Below are positions 38,454-49,206 of a stretch of 64,000 nt of DNA, one piece after another (positions within the stretch are counted from its first letter, which is position 1; each line of letters opens with the position of its first letter). The stretch covers positions 124,001 to 188,000 of the forward strand of contig JBBELK010000566.1 of NCBI GenBank assembly GCA_037783545.1. The letters run 5' to 3'. The translations under genes and the position numbers were made by a program. The notes beneath the pieces were generated by a model. It was given only the letters and a program-made list of their open reading frames with translations. It searched no databases and had not been told where the DNA came from. This DNA comes from Henricia sp. BOLD:AAB3569. Taxonomy: Eukaryota > Echinodermata > Asteroidea > Spinulosida > Echinasteridae.

Positions 38454-39563
38454 TCTGGGGTGAGTCAACGGCCGTACAAATGTACACCAGCGCGGCGCAT
38501 GCGCAGGGTGTCCCAACAGCCACGGTTAGGGGAATAACCACGCAGCCGAGCTCCGTTTTCCCTAAACTCTGAAATTTCTCCGTCATTTCCCAGCGAAAAT
38601 CTGTCAATTTTGCATGACAAGTGCAGAATATATACAGTTTGGAGCATGCACAATTTGAAGTTGGTTGGAAAATTCCTTGATTTCCAAATTTGCCGGCATT
38701 TGGGACACACTTTGACCTAATTCCCGTCACAATCTGGGGTGAGTCAACGGCCGTACAAATGTACACCAGCGCGGCGCATGCGCAGGGTGTCCCAACAGCC
38801 ACGGTTAGGGGAATAACCACGCAGCCGAGCTCCGTTTTCCCTAAACTCTGAAATTTCTCCGTCATTTCCCAGCGAAAATCTGTCAATTTTGCATGACAAG
38901 TGCGGAATATATACAGTTTGGAGCATGCAAAATTTGAAGTTGGTTGGAAAATTCCTTGATTTCCAAATTTGCCGGCATTTGGGACACACTTTGACCTAAT
39001 TCCCGTCACAATCTGGGGTGAGTCAACGGCCGTACAAATGTACACCAGCGCTGCGCAGGGTGTCCCAACAGCCACGGTTAGGGGAATAACCACGCAGCCG
39101 AGCTCCGTTTTCCCTAAACTCTGAAATTTCTCCGTCATTTCCCAGCGAAAATCTGTCAATTTTGCATGACAAGTGCGGAATATATACAGTTTGGAGCATG
39201 CACAATTTGAAGTTGGTTGGAAAATTCCTTGATTTCCAAATTTGCCGGCATTTGGGACACACTTTGACCTAATTCCCGTCACAATCTGGGGTGAGTCAAC
39301 GGCCGTACAAATGTACACCAGCGCGGGGCATGCGCAGGGTGTCCCAACAGCCACGGTTAAGGGAATAACCACGCAGCCGAGCTCCGTTTTCCCTAAACTC
39401 TGAAATTTCTCCGTCATTTCCTAGCGAAAATCTGTCAATTTTGCATGACAAGTGCGGAATATATACAGTTTGGAGCATGCAAAATTTGAAGTTGGTTGGA
39501 AAATTCCTTGATTTCCAAATTTGCCGGCATTTGGGACACACTTTGACCTAATTCCCGTCACAA
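38454..39563. repeat. 1,110-bp tetramer, copy 1 (38-40 kb)
   Basis: Monomers at 38454 (A172, A198C), 38733 (plain), 39012 (short, G41T) and 39285 (C43G with K). The last three are the first three members of the 1,656-bp hexamer. Confidence 0.92.
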
Positions 39564-40673
39564 TCTGGGGTGAGTCAACGGCCGTACAAATGTACACCAG
39601 CGCGGCGCATGCGCAGGGTGTCCCAACAGCCACGGTTAGGGGAATAACCACGCAGCCGAGCTCCGTTTTCCCTAAACTCTGAAATTTCTCCGTCATTTCC
39701 CAGCGAAAATCTGTCAATTTTGCATGACAAGTGCAGAATATATACAGTTTGGAGCATGCACAATTTGAAGTTGGTTGGAAAATTCCTTGATTTCCAAATT
39801 TGCCGGCATTTGGGACACACTTTGACCTAATTCCCGTCACAATCTGGGGTGAGTCAACGGCCGTACAAATGTACACCAGCGCGGCGCATGCGCAGGGTGT
39901 CCCAACAGCCACGGTTAGGGGAATAACCACGCAGCCGAGCTCCGTTTTCCCTAAACTCTGAAATTTCTCCGTCATTTCCCAGCGAAAATCTGTCAATTTT
40001 GCATGACAAGTGCGGAATATATACAGTTTGGAGCATGCAAAATTTGAAGTTGGTTGGAAAATTCCTTGATTTCCAAATTTGCCGGCATTTGGGACACACT
40101 TTGACCTAATTCCCGTCACAATCTGGGGTGAGTCAACGGCCGTACAAATGTACACCAGCGCTGCGCAGGGTGTCCCAACAGCCACGGTTAGGGGAATAAC
40201 CACGCAGCCGAGCTCCGTTTTCCCTAAACTCTGAAATTTCTCCGTCATTTCCCAGCGAAAATCTGTCAATTTTGCATGACAAGTGCGGAATATATACAGT
40301 TTGGAGCATGCACAATTTGAAGTTGGTTGGAAAATTCCTTGATTTCCAAATTTGCCGGCATTTGGGACACACTTTGACCTAATTCCCGTCACAATCTGGG
40401 GTGAGTCAACGGCCGTACAAATGTACACCAGCGCGGGGCATGCGCAGGGTGTCCCAACAGCCACGGTTAAGGGAATAACCACGCAGCCGAGCTCCGTTTT
40501 CCCTAAACTCTGAAATTTCTCCGTCATTTCCTCGCGAAAATCTGTCAATTTTGCATGACAAGTGCGGAATATATACAGTTTGGAGCATGCAAAATTTGAA
40601 GTTGGTTGGAAAATTCCTTGATTTCCAAATTTGCCGGCATTTGGGACACACTTTGACCTAATTCCCGTCACAA
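39564..40673. repeat. 1,110-bp tetramer, copy 2 (38-40 kb)
   Basis: Monomers at 39564, 39843, 40122 and 40395 repeat 38454-39563. The only difference seen is CCTCGCG for CCTAGCG in the last copy, which removes the minus-strand TAG there. Confidence 0.92.
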
Positions 40674-41498
40674 TCTGGGGTGAGTCAACGGCCGTACAAA
40701 TGTACACCAGCGCGGCGCAGAGTGTCACAACAGCCACGGTTAGGGGAATAACCACGCAGCCGAGCTCCGTTTACCCTAAACTCTGAAATTTCTCCGTCAT
40801 TTCCCAGCGAAAATCTGTCAATTTTACATGACAAGTGCGGAATATATACAGTTTGGAGCATGCACAATTTGAAGTTGGTTGGAAAATTCCTTGATTTCCA
40901 AATTTGCCGGCATTTGGGACACACTTTGACCTAATTCCCGTCACAATCTGGGGTGAGTCAACGGCCGTACAAATGTACACCAGCGCGGCGCAGGGTGTCC
41001 CAACAGCCACGGTTAGGGGAATAACCACGCAGCCGAGCTCCGTTTTCCCTAAACTCTGAAATTTCTCCGTCATTTCCCAGCGAAAATCTGTCAATTGTGC
41101 ATGACAAGTGCGGAATATATACAGTTTGGAGCATGCAAAATTTGAAGTTGGTTGGAAAATTCCTTGATTTCCAAATTTGCCGGCATTTGGGACACACTTT
41201 GACCTAATTCCCGTCACAATCTGGGATGAGTCAACGGCCGTACAAATGTACACCAGCGCGGCGCATGCGCAGGGTGTCCCAACAGCCACGGTTAGGGGAA
41301 TAACCACGCAGCCGAGCTCCGTTTTCCCTAAACTCTGAAATTTCTCCGTCATTTCCCAGCGAAAATTTGTCAATTTTGCATGACAAGTGCGGAATATATA
41401 CAGTTTGGAGCATGCAAAATTTGAAGTTGGTTGGAAAATTCCTTGATTTCCAAATTTGCCGGCATTTGGGACACACTTTGACCTAATTCCCGTCACAA
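39843..41498. repeat. 1,656-bp hexamer, copy 4, distant from copies 1-3
   Basis: Monomers at 39843, 40122, 40395, 40674, 40947 and 41220 repeat the hexamer of 11938-17451 in order. Against 13594-15249 the offset is 26,249 bp. The fourth has a private TGTCACAAC. A T22G/A69G monomer follows at 41499, just as at 15250. Confidence 0.92.
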
Positions 41499-41771
41499 TC
41501 TGGGGTGAGTCAACGGCCGGACAAATGTACACAAGCGCGGCGCAGGGTTTCCCAACAGCCGCGGTTAGGGGAATAACCACGCAGCCGAGCTCCGTTTACC
41601 CTAAACTCTGAAATTTCTCCGTCATTTCCCAGCGAAAATCTGTCAATTTTACATGACAAGTGCGGAATATATACAGTTTGGAGCATGCACAATTTGAAGT
41701 TGGTTGGAAAATTCCTTGATTTCCAAATTTGCCGGCATTTGGGACACACTTTGACCTAATTCCCGTCACAA
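41499..41771. repeat. Chimeric monomer (T22G/A69G left, T106A right)
   Basis: The left part matches 15250; the right part has T106A and G159A as in 14425 and 40674. The junction lies between 69 and 106, the tightest of the chimeras. Confidence 0.83.
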
Positions 41772-42044
41772 TCTGGGGTGAGTCAACGGCCGTACAAATG
41801 TACACCAGCGCGGCGCAGGGTGTCCCAACAGCCACGGTTAGGGGAATAACCACGCAGCCGAGCTCCGTTTTCCCTAAACTCTGAAATTTCTCCGTCATTT
41901 CCCAGCGAAAATCTGTCAATTGTGCATGACAAGTGCGGAATATATACAGTTTGGAGCATGCAAAATTTGAAGTTGGTTGGAAAATTCCTTGATTTCCAAA
42001 TTTGCCGGCATTTGGGACACACTTTGACCTAATTCCCGTCACAA

Positions 42045-43973
42045 TCTGGGGTGAGTCAACGGCCGTACAAATGTACACCAGCGCGGCGCATGCGCAGGGT
42101 GTCCCAACAGCCACGGTTATGGGAATAACCACGCAGCCGAGCTCCGTTTTCCCTAAACTCTGAAATTTCTCCGTCATTTCCCAGCGAAAATCTGTCAATT
42201 TTGCATGACAAGTGCGGAATATATACAGTTTGGAGCATGCACAATTTGAAGTTGGTTGGAAAATTCCTTGATTTCCAAATTTGCCGGCATTTGGGACACA
42301 CTTTGACCTAATTCCCGTCACAATCTGGCGTGAGTCAACGGCCGGACAAATGTACACAAGCGCGGCGCAGGGTTTCCCAACAGCCACGGTTAGGGGAATA
42401 ACCACGCAGCCGAGCTCCGTTTTCCCTAAACTCTGAAATTTCTCCGTCATTTCCCAGCGAAAATCTGTCAATTTTACATGACAAGTGCGGAATATATACA
42501 GTTTGGAGCATGCACAATTTGAAGTTGGTTGAAAAATTCCTTGATTTCCAAATTTGCCGGCATTTGGGACACACTTTGACCTAATTCCCGTCACAATCTG
42601 GGGTGAGTCAACGGCCGTACAAATGTACACCAGCGCGGCGCAGGGTGTCCCAACAGCCACGGTTAGGGGAATAACCACGCAGCCGAGCTCCGTTTTCCCT
42701 AAACTCTGAAATTTCTCCGTCATTTCCCAGCGAAAATCTGTCAATTGTGCATGACAAGTGCGGAATATATACAGTTTGGAGCATGCAAAATTTGAAGTTG
42801 GTTGGAAAATTCCTTGATTTCCAAATTTGCCGGCATTTGGGACACACTTTGACCTAATTCCCGTCACAATCTGGGGTGAGTCAACGGCCGTACAAATGTA
42901 CACCAGCGCGGCGCATGCGCAGGGTGTCCCAACAGCCACGGTTAGGGGAATAACCACGCAGCCGAGCTCCGTTTTCCCTAAACTCTGAAATTTCTCCGTC
43001 ATTTCCCAGCGAAAATCTGTCAATTTTGCATGACAAGTGCGGAATATATACAGTTTGGAGCATGCACAATTTGAAGTTGGTTGGAAAATTCCTTGATTTC
43101 CAAATTTGCCGGCATTTGGGACACACTTTGACCTAATTCCCGTCACAATCTGGGGTGAGTCAACGGCCGTACAAATGTACACCAGCGCGGCGCATGCGCA
43201 GGGTGTCCCAACAGCCACGGTTAGGGGAATAACCACGCAGCCGAGCTCCGTTTTCCCTAAACTCTGAAATTTCTCCGTCATTTCCCAGCGAAAATCTGTC
43301 AATTTTGCATGACAAGTGCGGAATATATACAGTTTGGAGCATGCACAATTTGAAGTTGGTTGGAAAATTCCTTGATTTCCAAATTTGCCGGCATTTGGGA
43401 CACACTTTGACCTAATTCCCGTCACAATCTGGCGTGAGTCAACGGCCGGACAAATGTACACAAGCGCGGCGCAGGGTTTCCCAACAGCCACGGTTAGGGG
43501 AATAACCACGCAGCCGAGCTCCGTTTTCCCTAAACTCTGAAATTTCTCCGTCATTTCCCAGCGAAAATCTGTCAATTTTACATGACAAGTGCGGAATATA
43601 TACAGTTTGGAGCATGCACAATTTGAAGTTGGTTGGAAAATTCCTTGATTTCCAAATTTGCCGGCATTTTGGACACACTTTGACCTAATTCCCGTCACAA
43701 TCTGGGGTGAGTCAACGGCTGTACAAATGTACACCAGCGCGGCGCAGGGTGTCCCAACAGCCACGGTTAGGGGAATAACCACGCAGCCGAGCTCCGTTTT
43801 CCCTAAACTCTGAAATTTCTCCGTCATTTCCCAGCGAAAATCTGTCAATTGTGCATGACAAGTGCGGAATATATACAGTTTGGAGCATGCAAAATTTGAA
43901 GTTGGTTGGAAAATTCCTTGATTTCCAAATTTGCCGGCATTTGGGACACACTTTGACCTAATTCCCGTCACAA
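42045..43973. repeat. 1,929-bp heptamer, copy 1
   Basis: Preceded by a T157G short monomer at 41772. Starts are 42045 (G76T), 42324 (T22G, G215A), 42597 (T157G), 42870, 43149, 43428 (T22G, G249T) and 43701 (C20T, T157G). It is repeated at 44526-46454. Confidence 0.9.
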
Positions 43974-45077
43974 TCTGGGGTGAGTCAACGGCCGTACAAA
44001 TGTACACCAGCGCGGCGCATGCGCAGGGTGTCCCAACAGCCACGGTTATGGGAATAACCACGCAGCCGAGCTCCGTTTTCCCTAAACTCTGAAATTTCTC
44101 CGTCATTTCCCAGCGAAAATCTGTCAATTTTGCATGACAAGTGCGGAATATATACAGTTTGGAGCATGCACAATTTGAAGTTGGTTGGAAAATTCCTTGA
44201 TTTCCAAATTTGCCGGCATTTGGGACACACTTTGACCTAATTCCCGTCACAATCTGGCGTGAGTCAACGGCCGGACAAATGTACACAAGCGCGGCGCAGG
44301 GTTTCCCAACAGCCACGGTTAGGGGAATAACCACGCAGCCGAGCTCCGTTTTCCCTAAACTCTGAAATTTCTCCGTCATTTCCCAGCGAAAATCTGTCAA
44401 TTTTACATGACAAGTGCGGAATATATACAGTTTGGAGCATGCACAATTTGAAGTTGGTTGAAAAATTCCTTGATTTCCAAATTTGCCGGCATTTGGGACA
44501 CACTTTGACCTAATTCCCGTCACAATCTGGGGTGAGTCAACGGCCGTACAAATGTACACCAGCGCGGCGCATGCGCAGGGTGTCCCAACAGCCACGGTTA
44601 TGGGAATAACCACGCAGCCGAGCTCCGTTTTCCCTAAACTCTGAAATTTCTCCGTCATTTCCCAGCGAAAATCTGTCAATTTTGCATGACAAGTGCGGAA
44701 TATATACAGTTTGGAGCATGCACAATTTGAAGTTGGTTGGAAAATTCCTTGATTTCCAAATTTGCCGGCATTTGGGACACACTTTGACCTAATTCCCGTC
44801 ACAATCTGGCGTGAGTCAACGGCCGGACAAATGTACACAAGCGCGGCGCAGGGTTTCCCAACAGCCACGGTTAGGGGAATAACCACGCAGCCGAGCTCCG
44901 TTTTCCCTAAACTCTGAAATTTCTCCGTCATTTCCCAGCGAAAATCTGTCAATTTTACATGACAAGTGCGGAATATATACAGTTTGGAGCATGCACAATT
45001 TGAAGTTGGTTGAAAAATTCCTTGATTTCCAAATTTGCCGGCATTTGGGACACACTTTGACCTAATTCCCGTCACAA
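43974..45077. repeat. 552-bp dimer (G76T + T22G/G215A) duplicated in tandem
   Basis: The pair 43974 + 44253 is followed by an apparently identical pair 44526 + 44805. The second pair also begins copy 2 of the heptamer, so the dimer and heptamer duplications overlap. Confidence 0.9.
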
Positions 45078-46454
45078 TCTGGGGTGAGTCAACGGCCGTA
45101 CAAATGTACACCAGCGCGGCGCAGGGTGTCCCAACAGCCACGGTTAGGGGAATAACCACGCAGCCGAGCTCCGTTTTCCCTAAACTCTGAAATTTCTCCG
45201 TCATTTCCCAGCGAAAATCTGTCAATTGTGCATGACAAGTGCGGAATATATACAGTTTGGAGCATGCAAAATTTGAAGTTGGTTGGAAAATTCCTTGATT
45301 TCCAAATTTGCCGGCATTTGGGACACACTTTGACCTAATTCCCGTCACAATCTGGGGTGAGTCAACGGCCGTACAAATGTACACCAGCGCGGCGCATGCG
45401 CAGGGTGTCCCAACAGCCACGGTTAGGGGAATAACCACGCAGCCGAGCTCCGTTTTCCCTAAACTCTGAAATTTCTCCGTCATTTCCCAGCGAAAATCTG
45501 TCAATTTTGCATGACAAGTGCGGAATATATACAGTTTGGAGCATGCACAATTTGAAGTTGGTTGGAAAATTCCTTGATTTCCAAATTTGCCGGCATTTGG
45601 GACACACTTTGACCTAATTCCCGTCACAATCTGGGGTGAGTCAACGGCCGTACAAATGTACACCAGCGCGGCGCATGCGCAGGGTGTCCCAACAGCCACG
45701 GTTAGGGGAATAACCACGCAGCCGAGCTCCGTTTTCCCTAAACTCTGAAATTTCTCCGTCATTTCCCAGCGAAAATCTGTCAATTTTGCATGACAAGTGC
45801 GGAATATATACAGTTTGGAGCATGCACAATTTGAAGTTGGTTGGAAAATTCCTTGATTTCCAAATTTGCCGGCATTTGGGACACACTTTGACCTAATTCC
45901 CGTCACAATCTGGCGTGAGTCAACGGCCGGACAAATGTACACAAGCGCGGCGCAGGGTTTCCCAACAGCCACGGTTAGGGGAATAACCACGCAACCGAGC
46001 TCCGTTTTCCCTAAACTCTGAAATTTCTCCGTCATTTCCCAGCGAAAATCTGTCAATTTTACATGACAAGTGCGGAATATATACAGTTTGGAGCATGCAC
46101 AATTTGAAGTTGGTTGGAAAATTCCTTGATTTCCAAATTTGCCGGCATTTTGGACACACTTTGACCTAATTCCCGTCACAATCTGGGGTGAGTCAACGGC
46201 TGTACAAATGTACACCAGCGCGGCGCAGGGTGTCCCAACAGCCACGGTTAGGGGAATAACCACGCAGCCGAGCTCCGTTTTCCCTAAACTCTGAAATTTC
46301 TCCGTCATTTCCCAGCGAAAATCTGTCAATTGTGCATGACAAGTGCGGAATATATACAGTTTGGAGCATGCAAAATTTGAAGTTGGTTGGAAAATTCCTT
46401 GATTTCCAAATTTGCCGGCATTTGGGACACACTTTGACCTAATTCCCGTCACAA
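44526..46454. repeat. 1,929-bp heptamer, copy 2
   Basis: Starts are 44526, 44805, 45078, 45351, 45630, 45909 and 46182, matching 42045-43973 at a 2,481-bp offset. The sixth has CGCAACCGAG as a private change. C20T and G249T, rare elsewhere, confirm the pairing. Confidence 0.9.
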
Positions 46455-47278
46455 TCTGGGGTGAGTCAACGGCCGTACAAATGTACACCAGCGCGGCGCA
46501 TGCGCAGGGTGTCCCAACAGCCACGGTTAGGGGAATAACCACGCAGCCGAGCTCCGTTTTCCCTAAACTCTGAAATTTCTCCGTCATTTCCCAGCGAAAA
46601 TCTGTCAATTTTGCATGACAAGTGCGGAATATATACAGTTTGGAGCATGCACAATTTGAAGTTGGTTGGAAAATTCCTTGATTTCCAAATTTGCCGGCAT
46701 TTGGGACACACTTTGACCTAATTCCCGTCACAATCTGGCGTGAGTCAACGGCCGGACAAATGTACACAAGCGCGGCGCAGGGTTTCCCAACAGCCACGGT
46801 TAGGGGAATAACCACGCAGCCGAGCTCCGTTTTCCCTAAACTCTGACATTTCTCCGTCATTTCCCAGCGAAAATCTGTCAATTTTGCATGACAAGTGCGG
46901 AATATATACAGTTTGGAGCATGCAAAATTTGAAGTTGGTTGGAAGATTCCTTGATTTCCAAATTTGCCGGCATTTGGGACACACTTTGACCTAATTCCCG
47001 TCACAATCTGGGGTGAGTCAACGGCCGTACAAAGGTACACCAGCGCGGCGCAGGGTGTCCCAACAGCCACGGTTAGGGAATAACCACGCAGCCGAGCTCC
47101 GTTTTCCCTAAACTCTGAAATTTATCCGTCATTTCCCAGCGAAAATCTGTCAATTTTGCATGACAAGTGCGGAATATATACAGTTTGGAGCATGCAAAAT
47201 TTGAAGTTGGTTGGAAAATTCCTTGATTTCCAAATTTGCCGGCATTTGGGACACACTTTGACCTAATTCCCGTCACAA
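45351..47278. repeat. 1,928-bp heptamer, copy 1
   Basis: Starts are 45351, 45630, 45909 (G249T), 46182 (C20T), 46455, 46734 (T22G, A120C, A218G) and 47007 (272 bp: AAAGGTACAC, one G lost from GGGG at 76-79, TTTATCCG). It overlaps the preceding heptamer, so successive duplications used different frames. Confidence 0.92.
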
Positions 47279-49206
47279 TCTGGGGTGAGTCAACGGCCGT
47301 ACAAATGTACACCAGCGCGGCGCATGCGCAGGGTGTCCCAACAGCCACGGTTAGGGGAATAACCACGCAGCCGAGCTCCGTTTTCCCTAAACTCTGAAAT
47401 TTCTCCGTCATTTCCCAGCGAAAATCTGTCAATTTTGCATGACAAGTGCGGAATATATACAGTTTGGAGCATGCACAATTTGAAGTTGGTTGGAAAATTC
47501 CTTGATTTCCAAATTTGCCGGCATTTGGGACACACTTTGACCTAATTCCCGTCACAATCTGGGGTGAGTCAACGGCCGTACAAATGTACACCAGCGCGGC
47601 GCATGCGCAGGGTGTCCCAACAGCCACGGTTAGGGGAATAACCACGCAGCCGAGCTCCGTTTTCCCTAAACTCTGAAATTTCTCCGTCATTTCCCAGCGA
47701 AAATCTGTCAATTTTGCATGACAAGTGCGGAATATATACAGTTTGGAGCATGCACAATTTGAAGTTGGTTGGAAAATTCCTTGATTTCCAAATTTGCCGG
47801 CATTTGGGACACACTTTGACCTAATTCCCGTCACAATCTTGCGTGAGTCAACGGCCGGACAAATGTACACAAGCGCGGCGCAGGGTTTCCCAACAGCCAC
47901 GGTTAGGGGAATAACCACGCAGCCGAGCTCCGTTTTCCCTAAACTCTGAAATTTCTCCGTCATTTCCCAGCGAAAATCTGTCAATTTTACATGACAAGTG
48001 CGGAATATATACAGTTTGGAGCATGCACAATTTGAAGTTGGTTGGAAAATTCCTTGATTTCCAAATTTGCCGGCATTTTGGACACACTTTGACCTAATTC
48101 CCGTCACAATCTGAGGTGAGTCAACGGCTGTACAAATGTACACCAGCGCGGCGCAGGGTGTCCCAACAGCCACGGTTAGGGGAATAACCACGCAGCCGAG
48201 CTCCGTTTTCCCTAAACTCTGAAATTTCTCCGTCATTTCCCAGCGAAAATCTGTCAATTGTGCATGACAAGTGCGGAATATATACAGTTTGGAGCATGCA
48301 AAATTTGAAGTTGGTTGGAAAATTCCTTGATTTCCAAATTTGCCGGCATTTGGGACACACTTTGACCTAATTCCCGTCACAATCTGGGGTGAGTCAACGG
48401 CCGTACAAATGTACACCAGCGCGGCGCATGCGCAGGGTGTCCCAACAGCCACGGTTAGGGGAATAACCACGCAGCCGAGCTCCGTTTTCCCTAAACTCTG
48501 AAATTTCTCCGTCATTTCCCAGCGAAAATCTGTCAATTTTGCATGACAAGTGCGGAATATATACAGTTTGGAGCATGCACAATTTGAAGTTGGTTGGAAA
48601 ATTCCTTGATTTCCAAATTTGCCGGCATTTGGGACACACTTTGACCTAATTCCCGTCACAATCTGGCGTGAGTCAACGGCCGGACAAATGTACACAAGCG
48701 CGGCGCAGGGTTTCCCAACAGCCACGGTTAGGGGAATAACCACGCAGCCGAGCTCCGTTTTCCCTAAACTCTGACATTTCTCCGTCATTTCCCAGCGAAA
48801 ATCTGTCAATTTTGCATGACAAGTGCGGAATATATACAGTTTGGAGCATGCAAAATTTGAAGTTGGTTGGAAGATTCCTTGATTTCCAAATTTGCCGGCA
48901 TTTGGGACACACTTTGACCTAATTCCCGTCACAATCTGGGGTGAGTCAACGGCCGTACAAAGGTACACCAGCGCGGCGCAGGGTGTCCCAACAGCCACGG
49001 TTAGGGAATAACCACGCAGCCGAGCTCCGTTTTCCCTAAACTCTGAAATTTATCCGTCATTTCCCAGCGAAAATCTGTCAATTTTGCATGACAAGTGCGG
49101 AATATATACAGTTTGGAGCATGCAAAATTTGAAGTTGGTTGGAAAATTCCTTGATTTCCAAATTTGCCGGCATTTGGGACACACTTTGACCTAATTCCCG
49201 TCACAA
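47279..49206. repeat. 1,928-bp heptamer, copy 2
   Basis: Starts are 47279, 47558, 47837, 48110, 48383, 48662 and 48935, repeating 45351-47278 exactly in order and length, including the 1-bp deletion in the last. Differences seen are CTTGCGTG at 47837 and CTGAGGTG at 48110. Confidence 0.92.

Noticed and set aside
41596..47070. 1,824-codon minus-strand open frame (others at 51417-56501 and 6374-9577)
   Set aside because: The frame is open only because the repeat period is a multiple of three. Equivalent frames are cut by stops and frameshifts in many subtypes, and the predicted product is just the satellite translated.
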